From: Falsigemmobacter intermedius | Lineage (GTDB): Bacteria > Pseudomonadota > Alphaproteobacteria > Rhodobacterales > Rhodobacteraceae | Length of the DNA stretch: 64,000 nucleotides | Reading direction: 5' to 3' | Assembly: GCF_004054105.1 (NCBI RefSeq) | Contig: NZ_SBLC01000015.1 | Span: 23,283-87,282 of the forward strand | Shown here: piece after piece, positions 10,273 through 19,143 of the stretch | Position numbering within the stretch: the stretch's first letter is position 1 | How the letters are laid out: each line of letters opens with the position of its first letter | Notes under the pieces: generated by a model | Told to the model about the DNA's origin: nothing | The model's input: only the letters and a program-made list of their open reading frames with translations | Databases searched by the model: none | Translations under genes and position numbers: made by a program

Positions 10273-10299
10273 AAAGACGCTCTTCCCGGCCGCGTCTTT
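10273..10299 (-). terminator. Probable terminator of glpK
   Basis: AAAGACGC (10273-10280) pairs with GCGTCTTT (10292-10299). On the minus strand it is followed by ATAAAAT. The surrounding stretch 10084-10309 holds no gene; it presumably contains the tRNA-Trp promoter. Confidence 0.6.
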
Positions 10300-10309
10300 A
10301 AAACGGCTC

Positions 10310-11785
10310 TCAGAACGCGAGGGTCGCCGCCACGGCCCTTTGCCAGCGTGCACAATGCGCCTCGCGGGTCTCCTGCGACATCTGCGGAGTGAAGCGCCGC
10401 TCGGCAGCCCACGTACGGGCAAACTCCTGCGGGCCGGGGGCCAGATCAGAGGCCCAGGCCGCCAGCCAGGCAGCGCCGCGGGCCGTGGCCTCGGTGACAT
10501 CGGGGCGATCCACCGGTGCGCCGAGAATATCGGCAATGAACTGCACCACCGCATCCGAATTGGCCATGCCGCCATCGACCCGCAGCACCATCCCGGCGCT
10601 GCCCTGCCAGTCTGCCTGCATCGCGCCGATCAGATCGCGGGTCTGATAGCCCGCCGATTGCAGCACGGCTCGGGCAATCTCAGCCCGGCCGCTGCGTGCA
10701 CTCAGCCCCAGCAGCGCGCCTCGACTGTCGGGCGACCACCAGGGCGCGCCCAGACCCGAAAACGCCGGAACCAGCAGCGTGCCATCTGCGGGATCGGCCA
10801 GGGCGGCCAGGGCCTCCAGCTCATCGGGGCGGGCGATCAGACCGGGGCCGTCGCGCAGCCATTGCACCGCCGCTCCGGCCACGAAAATCGCCCCCTCCAG
10901 CGCATAGCTGACCTCTCCCTTCAGACGGGAAGCCACGGTGGTCAGCAGGCGGTGGCGCGACTGCACGGCCTGAGATCCGGTATTCAGAAGCACAAAGCAG
11001 CCGGTGCCATAGGTCGATTTGACCTGCCCGGGCGCAAAGCAGCCCTGCCCCATGGCCGCCGCCTGCTGATCCCCCGCCACACCCCGGATCGGCAGAGCCT
11101 GGCCCAGCACGCCCGGATCGGTCACACCAAAATCTCCCGCGCTGTCGCGAACCTGCGGCAAAAGCCCCATCGGGATGCGCCAGAGCGCACAAAGCTCTGC
11201 ATCCCATTCCTGGGTGTGGATATTAAACAGCGCCGTCCGCGCGGCATTGGTCGCATCGGTCACATGCAGCCGCCCGCCCGTCAGATGCCAGATCAGCCAG
11301 CTGTCAACCGTGCCAAAGCAAATCTCCCCCGCCTCTGCCCGCGCGCGGGCGCCGGGCAGATGATCCAACAGCCAGGAGAGTTTGCTGGCCGAGAAATAGG
11401 GATCCGGCAGCAGGCCACTGCGGGTGCGGATCAGATCTTCATGGCCCGCCTTCTGCACCGCTTCACAGGCGGCAGCGGTGCGGCGGTCCTGCCAGACGAT
11501 GGCCGGATGCAGCGCCTCTCCGGTGGCGCGGTCCCACAACAGGGTGGTTTCGCGCTGATTGGTCAGCCCGATCGCCGCCACAGAGCCGCGCGGCACGCGG
11601 GCCAGGACCTCGCGCGCAGAGGACAGAATACCATCGAGCAGTTCGCGCGGATTATGCTCCACCTCGCCCGGGCGGGGGTAGCTTTGCGTCACCGGACGCG
11701 CGGCGCTGTGAAGCGGGCGCAGGTGATCGTCAAAAAGAATCGCCCGCGATGAGCTGGTCCCCTGATCGAGGGCAAGAATGGTCAT
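10310..11785 (-). CDS. glpK: Glycerol kinase
   Basis: A 491-residue FGGY-family kinase, the normal GlpK length, converting glycerol to glycerol-3-phosphate with ATP. Seen: the ATP-binding start MTILALDQGTSSSRAI, GLTNQRETTLLWD, IVWQDRRTA, GVAGDQQAA and the FGGY signature region AVLQSAGYQTRDLIGAM followed by LRVDGGMANSD. The ATG at 11785 is preceded by GGAG and fixes the DQGT motif at residue 7. No other glp genes are adjacent. It is divergent from hemP with a 158-bp spacer containing three GGA-centred direct repeats (11878-11910) of unknown meaning. Confidence 0.96.
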   Translation of the reverse strand: MTILALDQGTSSSRAILFDDHLRPLHSAARPVTQSYPRPGEVEHNPRELLDGILSSAREVLARVPRGSVAAIGLTNQRETTLLWDRATGEALHPAIVWQDRRTAAACEAVQKAGHEDLIRTRSGLLPDPYFSASKLSWLLDHLPGARARAEAGEICFGTVDSWLIWHLTGGRLHVTDATNAARTALFNIHTQEWDAELCALWRIPMGLLPQVRDSAGDFGVTDPGVLGQALPIRGVAGDQQAAAMGQGCFAPGQVKSTYGTGCFVLLNTGSQAVQSRHRLLTTVASRLKGEVSYALEGAIFVAGAAVQWLRDGPGLIARPDELEALAALADPADGTLLVPAFSGLGAPWWSPDSRGALLGLSARSGRAEIARAVLQSAGYQTRDLIGAMQADWQGSAGMVLRVDGGMANSDAVVQFIADILGAPVDRPDVTEATARGAAWLAAWASDLAPGPQEFARTWAAERRFTPQMSQETREAHCARWQRAVAATLAF

Positions 11786-11943
11786 GGCACTGGTCTCCGT
11801 CCGGATCACGGCAGGATGTCGCTCAAATCCGGCCCCGGCAAGCCCGCGAGATGCCCCGGAGATATCCGAGTAAAACATTCGGACTTGCATCCGGACTGTT
11901 TTCGTCGGATTTAAGGCCCATCTGAACGCCCCGGAACACCGCC

Positions 11944-12138
11944 ATGAGCAGCCAGCTGAACGGAGCCGCCTCTGATCTCTCTGATGCCCGCGCCAGCCGC
12001 GCGGAGCTTTCGCCGGAGGTGCCCTGTCACCAGGCCCTGGATCTGACAAAAGGTGGCGCCCTCGCAGGGATTGAGCTGAACGGACAGGTCTATGCCCTGC
12101 GGATCACCCGCCAGGGCCGGCTGATTCTGACGAAGTAA
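11944..12138 (+). CDS. hemP: HemP-family small protein
   Basis: A 64-residue protein. The C-terminal half (GIELNGQVYALRITRQGRLILTK) is the HemP signature, in which a short domain ends in LxLTK. HemP is linked to haem uptake and in some beta- and alphaproteobacteria activates haem-receptor genes (family knowledge). Here it leads a plus-strand iron cluster: hemP, bfd, bfr. The next gene starts 20 bases after its stop. Confidence 0.9.
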   Translation: MSSQLNGAASDLSDARASRAELSPEVPCHQALDLTKGGALAGIELNGQVYALRITRQGRLILTK

Positions 12139-12158
12139 CGAGTAAACGGACCCTGAAG

Positions 12159-12416
12159 ATGATCGTCTGCCACTGCCTGTCGATTTCGGACCATGAGATC
12201 CGCGCCGCCGTCAAATGGATGCGCGCCGCGGACCCCGATACGATCATCACCCCCGGCAAAATTTACCATGCCCTCGGTAAACGCGCCGATTGTGGCGGCT
12301 GCATGCCGCTCTTTCTGTCGACCATGCGCGGCTGTGAGGAGTTCGGCGTGCAGACCGCACAGGACCGCCCGCCGGTGCTGCGCAGCCCGGCCCCCGCAAA
12401 GCGCGCCATCGGCTGA
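12159..12416 (+). CDS. bfd: Bacterioferritin-associated ferredoxin
   Basis: An 85-residue (2Fe-2S) protein of the BFD type. The four cluster cysteines are in MIVCHCLSISD and RADCGGCMPLF, giving the CxC...CxxC arrangement of Bfd. It reduces bacterioferritin to release iron and is usually induced by iron starvation. It is followed, after an intergenic region with an Irr-like palindrome, by bfr. Confidence 0.92.
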   Translation: MIVCHCLSISDHEIRAAVKWMRAADPDTIITPGKIYHALGKRADCGGCMPLFLSTMRGCEEFGVQTAQDRPPVLRSPAPAKRAIG

Positions 12417-12513
12417 AATTTCCTGAAACGACTCGCGGATTTGCGCGTTCCCCTCTCGCAGGGGGTTGTGCTTTGCGCAGCGCAGAGGCGTGTCGGACGG
12501 AATGGTCCCTATT

Positions 12514-12530
12514 TTTAGAATTATTCTAAA
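12514..12530 (+). promoter_or_regulatory. Candidate Irr box (iron control element)
   Basis: TTTAGAATTATTCTAAA is a perfect 7-3-7 palindrome, resembling the iron control element recognised by the haem-responsive regulator Irr in alphaproteobacteria. It lies 99 bases upstream of the bfr ATG. The fit to expectation is good, since Irr represses bfr under iron limitation in Rhizobiales and Rhodobacterales. Confidence 0.75.
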
Positions 12531-12628
12531 TTTTATCGCCGCGAGCATAGACAAACCGGCTGGGGCGGGATTACGCTCAGACGGCACAGCGCAACTGCCT
12601 GTGGCAGGTCCAGCAAAAGGAGCGCGCC

Positions 12629-13114
12629 ATGAAGGGCGACAGCAAAGTTATTGAATATCTGAATGCCGCGCTGCGGTCGGAACTGACGGCCGTCAGCCAG
12701 TACTGGCTGCATTACCGGCTTCAGGAAGACTGGGGCTATGGCCGCCTTGCCGACAAAAGCCGCGAAGAATCCATCGAAGAGATGCGTCACGCTGACCGCC
12801 TCATCGCGCGGATCATCTTCCTTGAGGGGCACCCGAATCTGCAAAAGCTTGACCCGCTGCGGATCGGTCAGACCCTGCGCGAAACCCTTGAGTCCGATCT
12901 GGCCGCCGAGCATGAGGCCCGCACTCTCTATATCGAAGCGCGCCGCTATTGCGATGAGGCAGGCGATTACGTCAGCCGTCAGCTGTTTGATTCGCTGATC
13001 GCGGATGAAGAGGGGCACATCGACTTCCTCGAAACCCAGCTCGGCCTCTTTGATAAGCTGGGCGAAGAGCGTTACGGCCTGTTGAACGCCAAACCCGCCA
13101 ATGAGGCGGAATAA
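12629..13114 (+). CDS. bfr: Bacterioferritin
   Basis: A 161-residue haem-containing ferritin that oxidises and stores iron as a 24-mer. Ferroxidase and haem residues are in the expected places: Glu18 in [13 protein letters not shown], Glu51-Met52-xxx-His54 in [11 protein letters not shown] (Met52 is the haem ligand), Glu94-type [10 protein letters not shown], and [11 protein letters not shown] (Glu and His). AAAGGAG precedes the ATG. It is monocistronic or co-regulated with bfd through the Irr-like box upstream, and a hairpin terminator follows. Confidence 0.97.
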   Translation: MKGDSKVIEYLNAALRSELTAVSQYWLHYRLQEDWGYGRLADKSREESIEEMRHADRLIARIIFLEGHPNLQKLDPLRIGQTLRETLESDLAAEHEARTLYIEARRYCDEAGDYVSRQLFDSLIADEEGHIDFLETQLGLFDKLGEERYGLLNAKPANEAE

Positions 13115-13137
13115 ACGCAGCGCGACAGCCCTGCCAG

Positions 13138-13163
13138 ATGGCCGCCCCCGGGGCGGCCATTTT
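13138..13163 (+). terminator. Terminator after bfr (probably bidirectional)
   Basis: ATGGCCGCCCC pairs with GGGGCGGCCAT (13138-13160), followed by TTT on the plus strand. It lies between the convergent bfr and molybdo-hydroxylase genes. Confidence 0.7.
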
Positions 13164-13174
13164 CATAAGAGATC

Positions 13175-15445
13175 TCAGGCCCTGCCCTGCAGCAGCGACC
13201 AGAGTTTCACCGGCGGGAAGGGCATATCGGCATAACCCACCCCCTGAGAGGCAAGCGCATCGCGCACCGCATTGGCCACCGCCGCCATGGCCCCCACCGT
13301 CCCGGCTTCGCCGCAGCCTTTCATGCCGAGGCTGTTGGCCGTTGAAGGCACCGGCGCGAAACCGACCGAAATCATCGGCACATCGGCTGCGCGTGGCATG
13401 GCGTAATCCATGAAGCTGCCGGTCAGAAGCTGGCCGGTCCCGTCATAGACCAGGGCCTCGCCCAGCACCTGACCAAGGCCCTGCACCACCCCGCCATGCA
13501 CCTGCCCCAGAACCAGCGAGGGGGCGAGGATCGTGCCGAAATCATCAACGATGTGATAGCGATCAACCGTCGTGGCTCCGGTTTCGGGATCAATCACCAC
13601 CTCGCACAGATGCGCGCCATTGGGGAAAGAGCGGGCGGGAAGCGTGGCCTCCGCGCGGTGCGACATCAGATCGTCGCGACCCGCCTCCCGCGCAAGGGCC
13701 GCGGCCTCCTGGAGGGTGAAGCTGCGGTTCTGGCCCGGCAGGCCAAACCGGCCCTCTGCGAACTCGGGCAAGGCCCCGAATTCCGGCGTCAGAAAATCGG
13801 CAAAGGCGGCGGTCATCTGCGCCACATTGGCCCGGGTCGCATGGGTCTGCACCGTGACCGAGCGCGAGCCGCCGGTGCCGCCCCCGGTGGCGATCAGATC
13901 GCTGTCGCCCTGGATAACGGTGATCTCCGCCGCCGGGATTCCCGTTTCATGTGCCAGAAACTCGGCAAAAACCGTCTCATGCCCCTGACCATTGGACTGG
14001 GTGCCCACCCGAAGCGTCACCCGCCCGTCCGGCAGAAACTCAATCTGCGAGGCCTCAGAGGGCGCGCCCATGATGGCCTCAATATAGCTTGCCACCCCCA
14101 TACCCCGCAGAAGGCCGCGCCCAGCATCGTCGCGGCGGCGGGCCTCAAAGCCTGCGGTATCGGCGGCGGCCTCCAGCTGACGCAGCGCGGCGTGGAAATC
14201 GCCAACGTCATAAAGCTCTCCGCTGGCGGTCTTATAGGGGAACTGACGGATGAAATTGCGGCGGCGCAGCTCAAAGCGGCACAGGCCAAGCTCCCGCGCG
14301 GCATGATCCATCAGGGTTTCCAGCACATAGATCGCTTCGGGCCGCCCCGCGCCGCGATAGGCATCGGTCTGACAGGTATTGGAATAGATCCCCTCTGCCG
14401 TCAGCAGGGCTGCAGGGATGTCATAAACCCCGGTCAGCACGCGGGCGAACATCTCGGACTGCACGCCCTGACCGAACTGCGAATTATAAGCCCCGAGCGC
14501 CGAGCGGTTGTGCACGCGGTAGCCCAGGATGCGGTGATCCTCATCAAAAGCCAGCTCCGCCCTTGAAATCAGATCCCGCCCGGCATTGTCACTCAGCATG
14601 GCCTCGGACCGGTCGGACATCCAGAAGACCGGCCGGCCCAGCGCCCGGGCCGCAGCGGCAATGACGATATATTCGGGATAATTCATCGCCTTCATGCCAA
14701 AGCCACCGCCCACATCGGGGTTGGTGACCCGCACCGCCTCCGGGGGCAGGTCGAGTTGCGCCGCAAGCTGGGCCTTTTGCCCCCAGACGCCCTGGCCGTT
14801 GACGCAAAGATGGAGCCGCGCCCCGTCCCATTCGGCAAATGCCCCGCGCGGCTCCATGCTGGCGGCAGCGACCCGGTGATCCGCAATTTCAAGCGAGACA
14901 TGGCGCGCGGCCACGGCAAAAGCCTGCTCTACAGCCTCTGCATCGCCCAGCGCAAAGCGGTAACCGATATTCTCAGGGGCCTCAGGGTGCAGAAGCGGAC
15001 CACCGGGCGCGAGATCGGTTTTGACCGGCAGATCCTCGAGATCCGCCACAATCGCCTCGACCCCGTCGCGGGCGGCAGCGGCACTTGTGGCGACCACGCA
15101 GGCGATCAGCTCTCCGGCAAAACGCACCACATCGCGGGCGAGGACCGGGCGCTCCGGCCCCGCCCCCGGCTGCCCGTCAGGACCATTGACCCGATATCCG
15201 CGCATCGCGGGTTTCACGCCCGCCGCCTCAAGATCGGGGAGTGCCCAGACCAGCTCCACCCCGGGCAGGGCGCGGGCCGCTGTCAGATCAAGGGCCGTGA
15301 GGCGGGCATGGGCCACCGGCGCACGCAGGAAAGCCGCGTAAAGCGCCCCTGAGGGGACCAGATCGGCCACATAGCGTCCCTCGCCTTTCAAAAAGCGCAG
15401 ATCCTCACGTCGCCCGCCCTGCGCCAGCCCGAACTTATCCTGCAT
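13175..15445 (-). CDS. Xanthine dehydrogenase/CO dehydrogenase-family molybdopterin-binding large subunit
   Basis: A 756-residue large subunit of a molybdo-hydroxylase. A short a/b-hammerhead domain occupies about residues 15-130. Cofactor motifs follow: NPDVGGGFGMK, TDAYRGAGRPEA (the form II CoxL-like loop AYRGAGR rather than the AYxCSFR of true CO dehydrogenase), TQSNGQGHET, GTGGSRS, and the catalytic glutamate in MKGCGEAGTVGA. So it is an aldehyde/xanthine/heteroaromatic oxidase-type enzyme, not a CO oxidiser. The 2Fe-2S and FAD partner subunits are not adjacent. The ATG at 15445 was chosen because GGGGGG lies just upstream and family members begin near there. Confidence 0.85.
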   Translation of the reverse strand: MQDKFGLAQGGRREDLRFLKGEGRYVADLVPSGALYAAFLRAPVAHARLTALDLTAARALPGVELVWALPDLEAAGVKPAMRGYRVNGPDGQPGAGPERPVLARDVVRFAGELIACVVATSAAAARDGVEAIVADLEDLPVKTDLAPGGPLLHPEAPENIGYRFALGDAEAVEQAFAVAARHVSLEIADHRVAAASMEPRGAFAEWDGARLHLCVNGQGVWGQKAQLAAQLDLPPEAVRVTNPDVGGGFGMKAMNYPEYIVIAAAARALGRPVFWMSDRSEAMLSDNAGRDLISRAELAFDEDHRILGYRVHNRSALGAYNSQFGQGVQSEMFARVLTGVYDIPAALLTAEGIYSNTCQTDAYRGAGRPEAIYVLETLMDHAARELGLCRFELRRRNFIRQFPYKTASGELYDVGDFHAALRQLEAAADTAGFEARRRDDAGRGLLRGMGVASYIEAIMGAPSEASQIEFLPDGRVTLRVGTQSNGQGHETVFAEFLAHETGIPAAEITVIQGDSDLIATGGGTGGSRSVTVQTHATRANVAQMTAAFADFLTPEFGALPEFAEGRFGLPGQNRSFTLQEAAALAREAGRDDLMSHRAEATLPARSFPNGAHLCEVVIDPETGATTVDRYHIVDDFGTILAPSLVLGQVHGGVVQGLGQVLGEALVYDGTGQLLTGSFMDYAMPRAADVPMISVGFAPVPSTANSLGMKGCGEAGTVGAMAAVANAVRDALASQGVGYADMPFPPVKLWSLLQGRA

Positions 15446-15551
15446 ATCCCGCCCCCCCTTTTTCACCGGAAGGTTAGGAGAGCCCCGCCGCTGCGGCAAG
15501 CAAAGCCTGCGGGTGGACGGTCACCGATCGCCGGTCGCGGGCCAGCGCAGC

Positions 15552-16070
15552 TTACTGAACAAAGCGCAGACCCGGATGGCTGGCGTGATAAACCGCAGCA
15601 CCGCGCGGCACCCGTAAAATCCGCGCAAGGCGCAAAGCGGCGGCGATCAGCGCCGGATCCATCCGCCCGCGCCCGAGAGCGGAGATCTCCTCCCGGGCCA
15701 GAGGGGTCAGATCCTGGCGCATGGCGCGCAGCAGCCGCAACAGCGCCGCCTCATCCGCGCTCAGCCGCTGGCGGGCGTGGAGATCCAGCGGATCATGCAC
15801 CGCAAGCTCCCCGCCCCGCAGCGAGAGCAGCGCCTGCACCAGATCCGCCGCAGCGCCCGCGATCTCAAGCCCGGTCACATCCCCCCAGCGCTCGGTCGCA
15901 ATGGTGAAAGCATTAGCCCAGGCCTGACTTTCCGGGCGCAGATTGGCGATGGCGAAATGGCGCAGCACCGACAGCACCCCGCGCTCGGTCGGATCGCAGC
16001 CAAAACCGGTGACGGTCTGCACGGCCTGAGAGGCAGCAGCATCGGCAGAGATCGGGCGCGGCGCGGTCAT
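15552..16070 (-). CDS. Conserved hypothetical protein
   Basis: A 172-residue protein, helical and rich in Ala, Leu and Arg, with no motif or signal peptide that I recognise. The start at 16070 (MTAPRPISADAAASQ) is preferred over one 22 codons upstream because GGAAGGA stands seven bases before it. It lies between a molybdo-hydroxylase subunit and the terC-type gene in the same orientation, with a strong terminator of the terC-type gene between them, so it has its own transcription unit. Confidence 0.6.
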   Translation of the reverse strand: MTAPRPISADAAASQAVQTVTGFGCDPTERGVLSVLRHFAIANLRPESQAWANAFTIATERWGDVTGLEIAGAAADLVQALLSLRGGELAVHDPLDLHARQRLSADEAALLRLLRAMRQDLTPLAREEISALGRGRMDPALIAAALRLARILRVPRGAAVYHASHPGLRFVQ

Positions 16071-16165
16071 AACGGGGTCCTTCCAGGGAAAATCTGCCTT
16101 CTCCTGGTATTTTTGTCGGAAATAGGCAAGCCGCAATCCGGCACGTTCCCATAGTCGTCAGACAA

Positions 16166-16195
16166 AAAAGCCCGGAGCGGCTGCTCCGGGCTTTT
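16166..16195 (-). terminator. Terminator of the TerC-type gene
   Basis: A 13-pair stem, AAAAGCCCGGAGC (16166-16178) with GCTCCGGGCTTTT (16183-16195), is followed by T residues on the minus strand. Confidence 0.85.
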
Positions 16196-16212
16196 CTGCG
16201 CCTCTTTACGCA

Positions 16213-17772
16213 TCAGTAGTCCTGCGGGGCCTCGCGGCGGACGCGCACTTTGTCGATGGCGCGGCCGTCCATCGCGATCACCTCAAACTCCAGCGGTCCG
16301 GCCTTCACACGGTCGCCTGGCACCGGAAGGCGACCAAGCTGCCACAGCACATAGCCTGCCAGCGTGGAGTAGCGCTCTGCCTCATCGGCAAGATCAGCCT
16401 CCAGAAGGCGCGAGGCATGACGGATGTCGATCCAGCCATCGACCAGCCAGGAGCCGTCTTCGGCCTGTTCGGCGGTCAGCGGGGCCTCATCCTCATCGGG
16501 GAAATCCCCGGCGATGGCTTCCAGCACGTCGGTGGGCGTTGCGATCCCTTCAAACGAGCCGAATTCATCGACGATCACCGCAAGCTGCACCGGCGATTTG
16601 CGCAGATGCTCCATCAGGCGCAGCACATCGACGCTCTCATGCACCACCAGCGGCTGACGGACCGAGCGCTCAATGTTGATCGCCCCCTCGGTCAGCAGAT
16701 CGCGCATCAGATCGCGGGCCAGAGCCACACCCACAAAATCATCCAACGAGCCACGCGCCACGATGAAGCGCGAATGCGACTGGCTGAGGATCTGGCTGCG
16801 GATCTCGTCCTGCTCTGCGTTGAGATCGATCCAGTCAACCTCAGCGCGAGGCGTCATGATCGAGGTGGCGCGGCGCTCGGCCAGGCCCAGAACTCCCTCG
16901 ATCATCTCTTTCTCTTCCGGCGCGAAAAGCTCCTGCTCGGCGGCCTGATCGGCGATGGCGTCGCCCGAGCCCAGATCCACATCCGAACGCTTCCCGCCCA
17001 GCAGACGCAGCACGGCAGAGGCGGTGCGGTCACGCAGATCGCCCGAAGTGATATAGCGCTCGCGGTTTTTACGACCGATCTGGTTCAGCGCCTCAATGCC
17101 CACCGAGAAGCCGATGGCAGCATAGAGATAGCCTTTGGGGACGTGATAGCCGAAGCCTTCAATAATCAGCGAGAAGCCGATCATCATCAGGAAGCCAAGG
17201 CAGAGGATCACCACCGTCGGATGCTTCAGCACAAAGGCCATCAGCGATTTCGCCATAAAGAGCATCACACCCATGGCGACGATCACCGCGATATACATGA
17301 TCGACAGATGCTGAACCATGCCGACCGCCGTGATCACACTGTCGAGCGAGAAGACCGCATCGAGCACCACGATCTGCAGAATAACCTGCCAGAAGGCGAC
17401 CTGAACAACGCCGGTCTCTTTCTGCTCAACATGGCCCTCAAGCCGCTCGTGCAGCTCCATCGTGCCTTTGAACAGCAGGAAGACGCCGCCGAAGATCAAA
17501 ATCAGATCGCGGCCTGAGAAGCCAAAGCCCGCAATTGAGAACAGATCCGCCTGCAGCGTCACGATCCAGGCGATCGAGGCCAGCAGGATAAGGCGCATAC
17601 AGAGCGCAAGCCCAAGGCCAAGCAGCCGGGCTTTGTCGCGTTGATGCGGCGGCAGTTTTTCTGCCAGAACCGCTATAAAGACAATGTTGTCGATGCCCAG
17701 CACGATCTCAAGAATGATCAGTGTGGCCAGTCCTGCCCAGGCGGCAGGATCCGACATCCACTCAAATAACAT
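16213..17772 (-). CDS. TerC-family membrane protein with CBS pair and CorC domain
   Basis: A 519-residue protein of the YegH/YoaE type. The N-terminal TerC domain (about residues 1-230) has several membrane helices and the acidic motifs [13 protein letters not shown] and [14 protein letters not shown], whose aspartates are thought to bind metal. A CBS-domain pair (about 295-420; [12 protein letters not shown] starts it) and a CorC/transporter-associated domain (about 430-515) follow. TerC proteins export or handle manganese or other cations, and many are controlled by manganese riboswitches. The start at 17772 has GGAG nine bases upstream, held in a small hairpin (see 17782-17792). Confidence 0.92.
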   Translation of the reverse strand: MLFEWMSDPAAWAGLATLIILEIVLGIDNIVFIAVLAEKLPPHQRDKARLLGLGLALCMRLILLASIAWIVTLQADLFSIAGFGFSGRDLILIFGGVFLLFKGTMELHERLEGHVEQKETGVVQVAFWQVILQIVVLDAVFSLDSVITAVGMVQHLSIMYIAVIVAMGVMLFMAKSLMAFVLKHPTVVILCLGFLMMIGFSLIIEGFGYHVPKGYLYAAIGFSVGIEALNQIGRKNRERYITSGDLRDRTASAVLRLLGGKRSDVDLGSGDAIADQAAEQELFAPEEKEMIEGVLGLAERRATSIMTPRAEVDWIDLNAEQDEIRSQILSQSHSRFIVARGSLDDFVGVALARDLMRDLLTEGAINIERSVRQPLVVHESVDVLRLMEHLRKSPVQLAVIVDEFGSFEGIATPTDVLEAIAGDFPDEDEAPLTAEQAEDGSWLVDGWIDIRHASRLLEADLADEAERYSTLAGYVLWQLGRLPVPGDRVKAGPLEFEVIAMDGRAIDKVRVRREAPQDY

Positions 17773-18000
17773 GGAAGTTTTCTCCGAAGGAGGTATGCAG
17801 CCCGCTGCCTGCAAAGCAGGGATCAGAGGCCGGCTTGCTGCACCAGACACGAAGTCGTGCCTGCGTTCCGCTCATCCTGAAAACCGCGATTGCGCCCCGC
17901 GATCGGGGCGCGCTGCTTCGCTCCCCGTCGGGGCTTTCAGCGGCGGGGGAAGATCCCGCAGGGACGGCCGGAGCCGCGGATGAGCTGTCAGAACTCTGCA
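17773..18000 (-). ncRNA. Probable yybP-ykoY manganese riboswitch leader of the TerC-type gene
   Basis: The 5' leader of a TerC gene, the classic location of this riboswitch. On the minus strand it has GGGGAGCGAAGCAGC (compare the conserved GGGGAGUAGC) at about 17912-17926. Further on there is a hairpin, CAGGCACG-ACTT-CGTGTCTG (17844-17863), followed shortly by AGCAAGCCGG (17830-17839), compare conserved AGCAAGACC. Between them is a GC hairpin. Downstream, CTCCTTCGGAG (17782-17792) buries the Shine-Dalgarno GGAG in a stem, suggesting control at translation initiation. The match was recognised by eye; a covariance-model search has not been done. Confidence 0.6.
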
Positions 18001-18007
18001 TCGGGTC

Positions 18008-18037
18008 AGTTTATGATCTATCCCCGCCCTCTGCAAA
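18008..18037 (-). promoter_or_regulatory. Candidate sigma-70 promoter for the TerC leader
   Basis: On the minus strand TTTGCA (18032-18037) and TAAACT (18008-18013) are separated by 18 bases, placing the transcript start just before the structured leader. It overlaps the end of the intergenic region after the CDF gene. Confidence 0.35.
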
Positions 18038-18044
18038 GCGGAAA

Positions 18045-19061
18045 TTACAGCCCCTCTGCGCCATGATCCCGCGGCATCTCTCCGGCCCGGTTCACCTCGA
18101 CCGTGGCATGTTCAATGCCAAAGCGCTGCGCCAGACGGTGCCGGACAAGATCGGGCAGATCCAGCGGGTCGCTGCCCGGAGCCGGGGTGACATGAACGGT
18201 GGCCACATAGCGCTCATCCGTCAGGGTCCAGACATGGGCATGTCCCGCCTCAGCCACCTCAGGCAGGCCGGCCAGGTCCGCGCAGATCACCTCAGGGGCC
18301 AGCCCCTCGGGGGTGCCCTGCAGCAGCACATGCAAAGAGGCCCTCACAAGCCCCCAGGCAGAGCGCAGCACCAGAACGGCCACCAGAACCGAGAGAATCG
18401 GATCAAGCACGGTCCATCCCGTGAGCATAATGCCAACAGAGGCCCCGATCGCCCCGACCGAGCCCAGAAGATCGCCGATCACATGCAAAAGAGCGCCCCT
18501 GAGGTTCTGATCGCCCTTTTCACCGCGCAGGAGCACCCATGCCCCGATCAGATTGACCAGAAGCCCGATCACCGCCACCACCAGCATGGGACCGGCCAGC
18601 ACCTCAACCGGGGCGCGCAACCGCGACACGGCCTCCCAGGTGATCCAGGCCACCAACAGCAAAAGCGCCGCGCCATTGGCCAGGGCCGCCAGAACCCGCA
18701 CACGGTGATAGCCATAGCTTGCCCGCTGATCTGCCGCGCGGCGCGCCACGCGATAGGCCACCAGCGCCAGCGCCAGCGCCGCCGCATCCGACAGCATGTG
18801 CCCCGAATCCGCCACCAGCGCGAGCGAGCCGGAGAACCAGCCCCCCGCCGCCTGGATCAGCGCATATCCCGCCGTCAGCACCAGAACGGCAAAGATCCGC
18901 CGTTCATTGCTGCTGCTGACCTTGGGTGCGTGGCTGTGGGCGTGACCGTGATGATCGTCCCCATGATCATGCCCCGCCGCAGAATGGAGGTGACTGTGGG
19001 TATGCGGCTGCCCCGCGTGCTCTGCGGTCTGCCGTCCGGGACGTTGCTCGGTGTCAGCCAT
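18045..19061 (-). CDS. Cation diffusion facilitator (CDF) metal exporter
   Basis: A 338-residue ZitB/CzcD-type proton-driven exporter of Zn2+ or Co2+. A very His-rich cytoplasmic N-terminus (about residues 15-46, HTHSHLHS...HGHAHSH) precedes six membrane helices. The transport-site motifs HMLSD (helix II) and HVIGD (helix V) give the HxxxD pairs of Zn-type CDFs. The C-terminal cytoplasmic domain ends near residue 338. It is divergent from a MerR-family gene 82 bp away that has the cysteines of a zinc sensor, so zinc-inducible control is likely. Confidence 0.92.
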   Translation of the reverse strand: MADTEQRPGRQTAEHAGQPHTHSHLHSAAGHDHGDDHHGHAHSHAPKVSSSNERRIFAVLVLTAGYALIQAAGGWFSGSLALVADSGHMLSDAAALALALVAYRVARRAADQRASYGYHRVRVLAALANGAALLLLVAWITWEAVSRLRAPVEVLAGPMLVVAVIGLLVNLIGAWVLLRGEKGDQNLRGALLHVIGDLLGSVGAIGASVGIMLTGWTVLDPILSVLVAVLVLRSAWGLVRASLHVLLQGTPEGLAPEVICADLAGLPEVAEAGHAHVWTLTDERYVATVHVTPAPGSDPLDLPDLVRHRLAQRFGIEHATVEVNRAGEMPRDHGAEGL

Positions 19062-19143
19062 CTGTCCTCACTTTCGAATCAATCTGGTCTCTGTCGGCAC
19101 CTGATGTAACGTCTCGGGTCACTGGAGGAGCAAGGAGGAAATC

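Noticed and set aside
10120..10575. Minus-strand open frame across the end of glpK and the tRNA spacer
   Set aside because: It overlaps glpK in another frame and has no similarity or ribosome site.
17787..17796. Plus-strand Shine-Dalgarno AAGGAGGT with ATG beside it
   Set aside because: There is no spacing between them; the plus-strand frame there is antisense to the leader and codes for nothing recognisable. It is the complement of the riboswitch hairpin.
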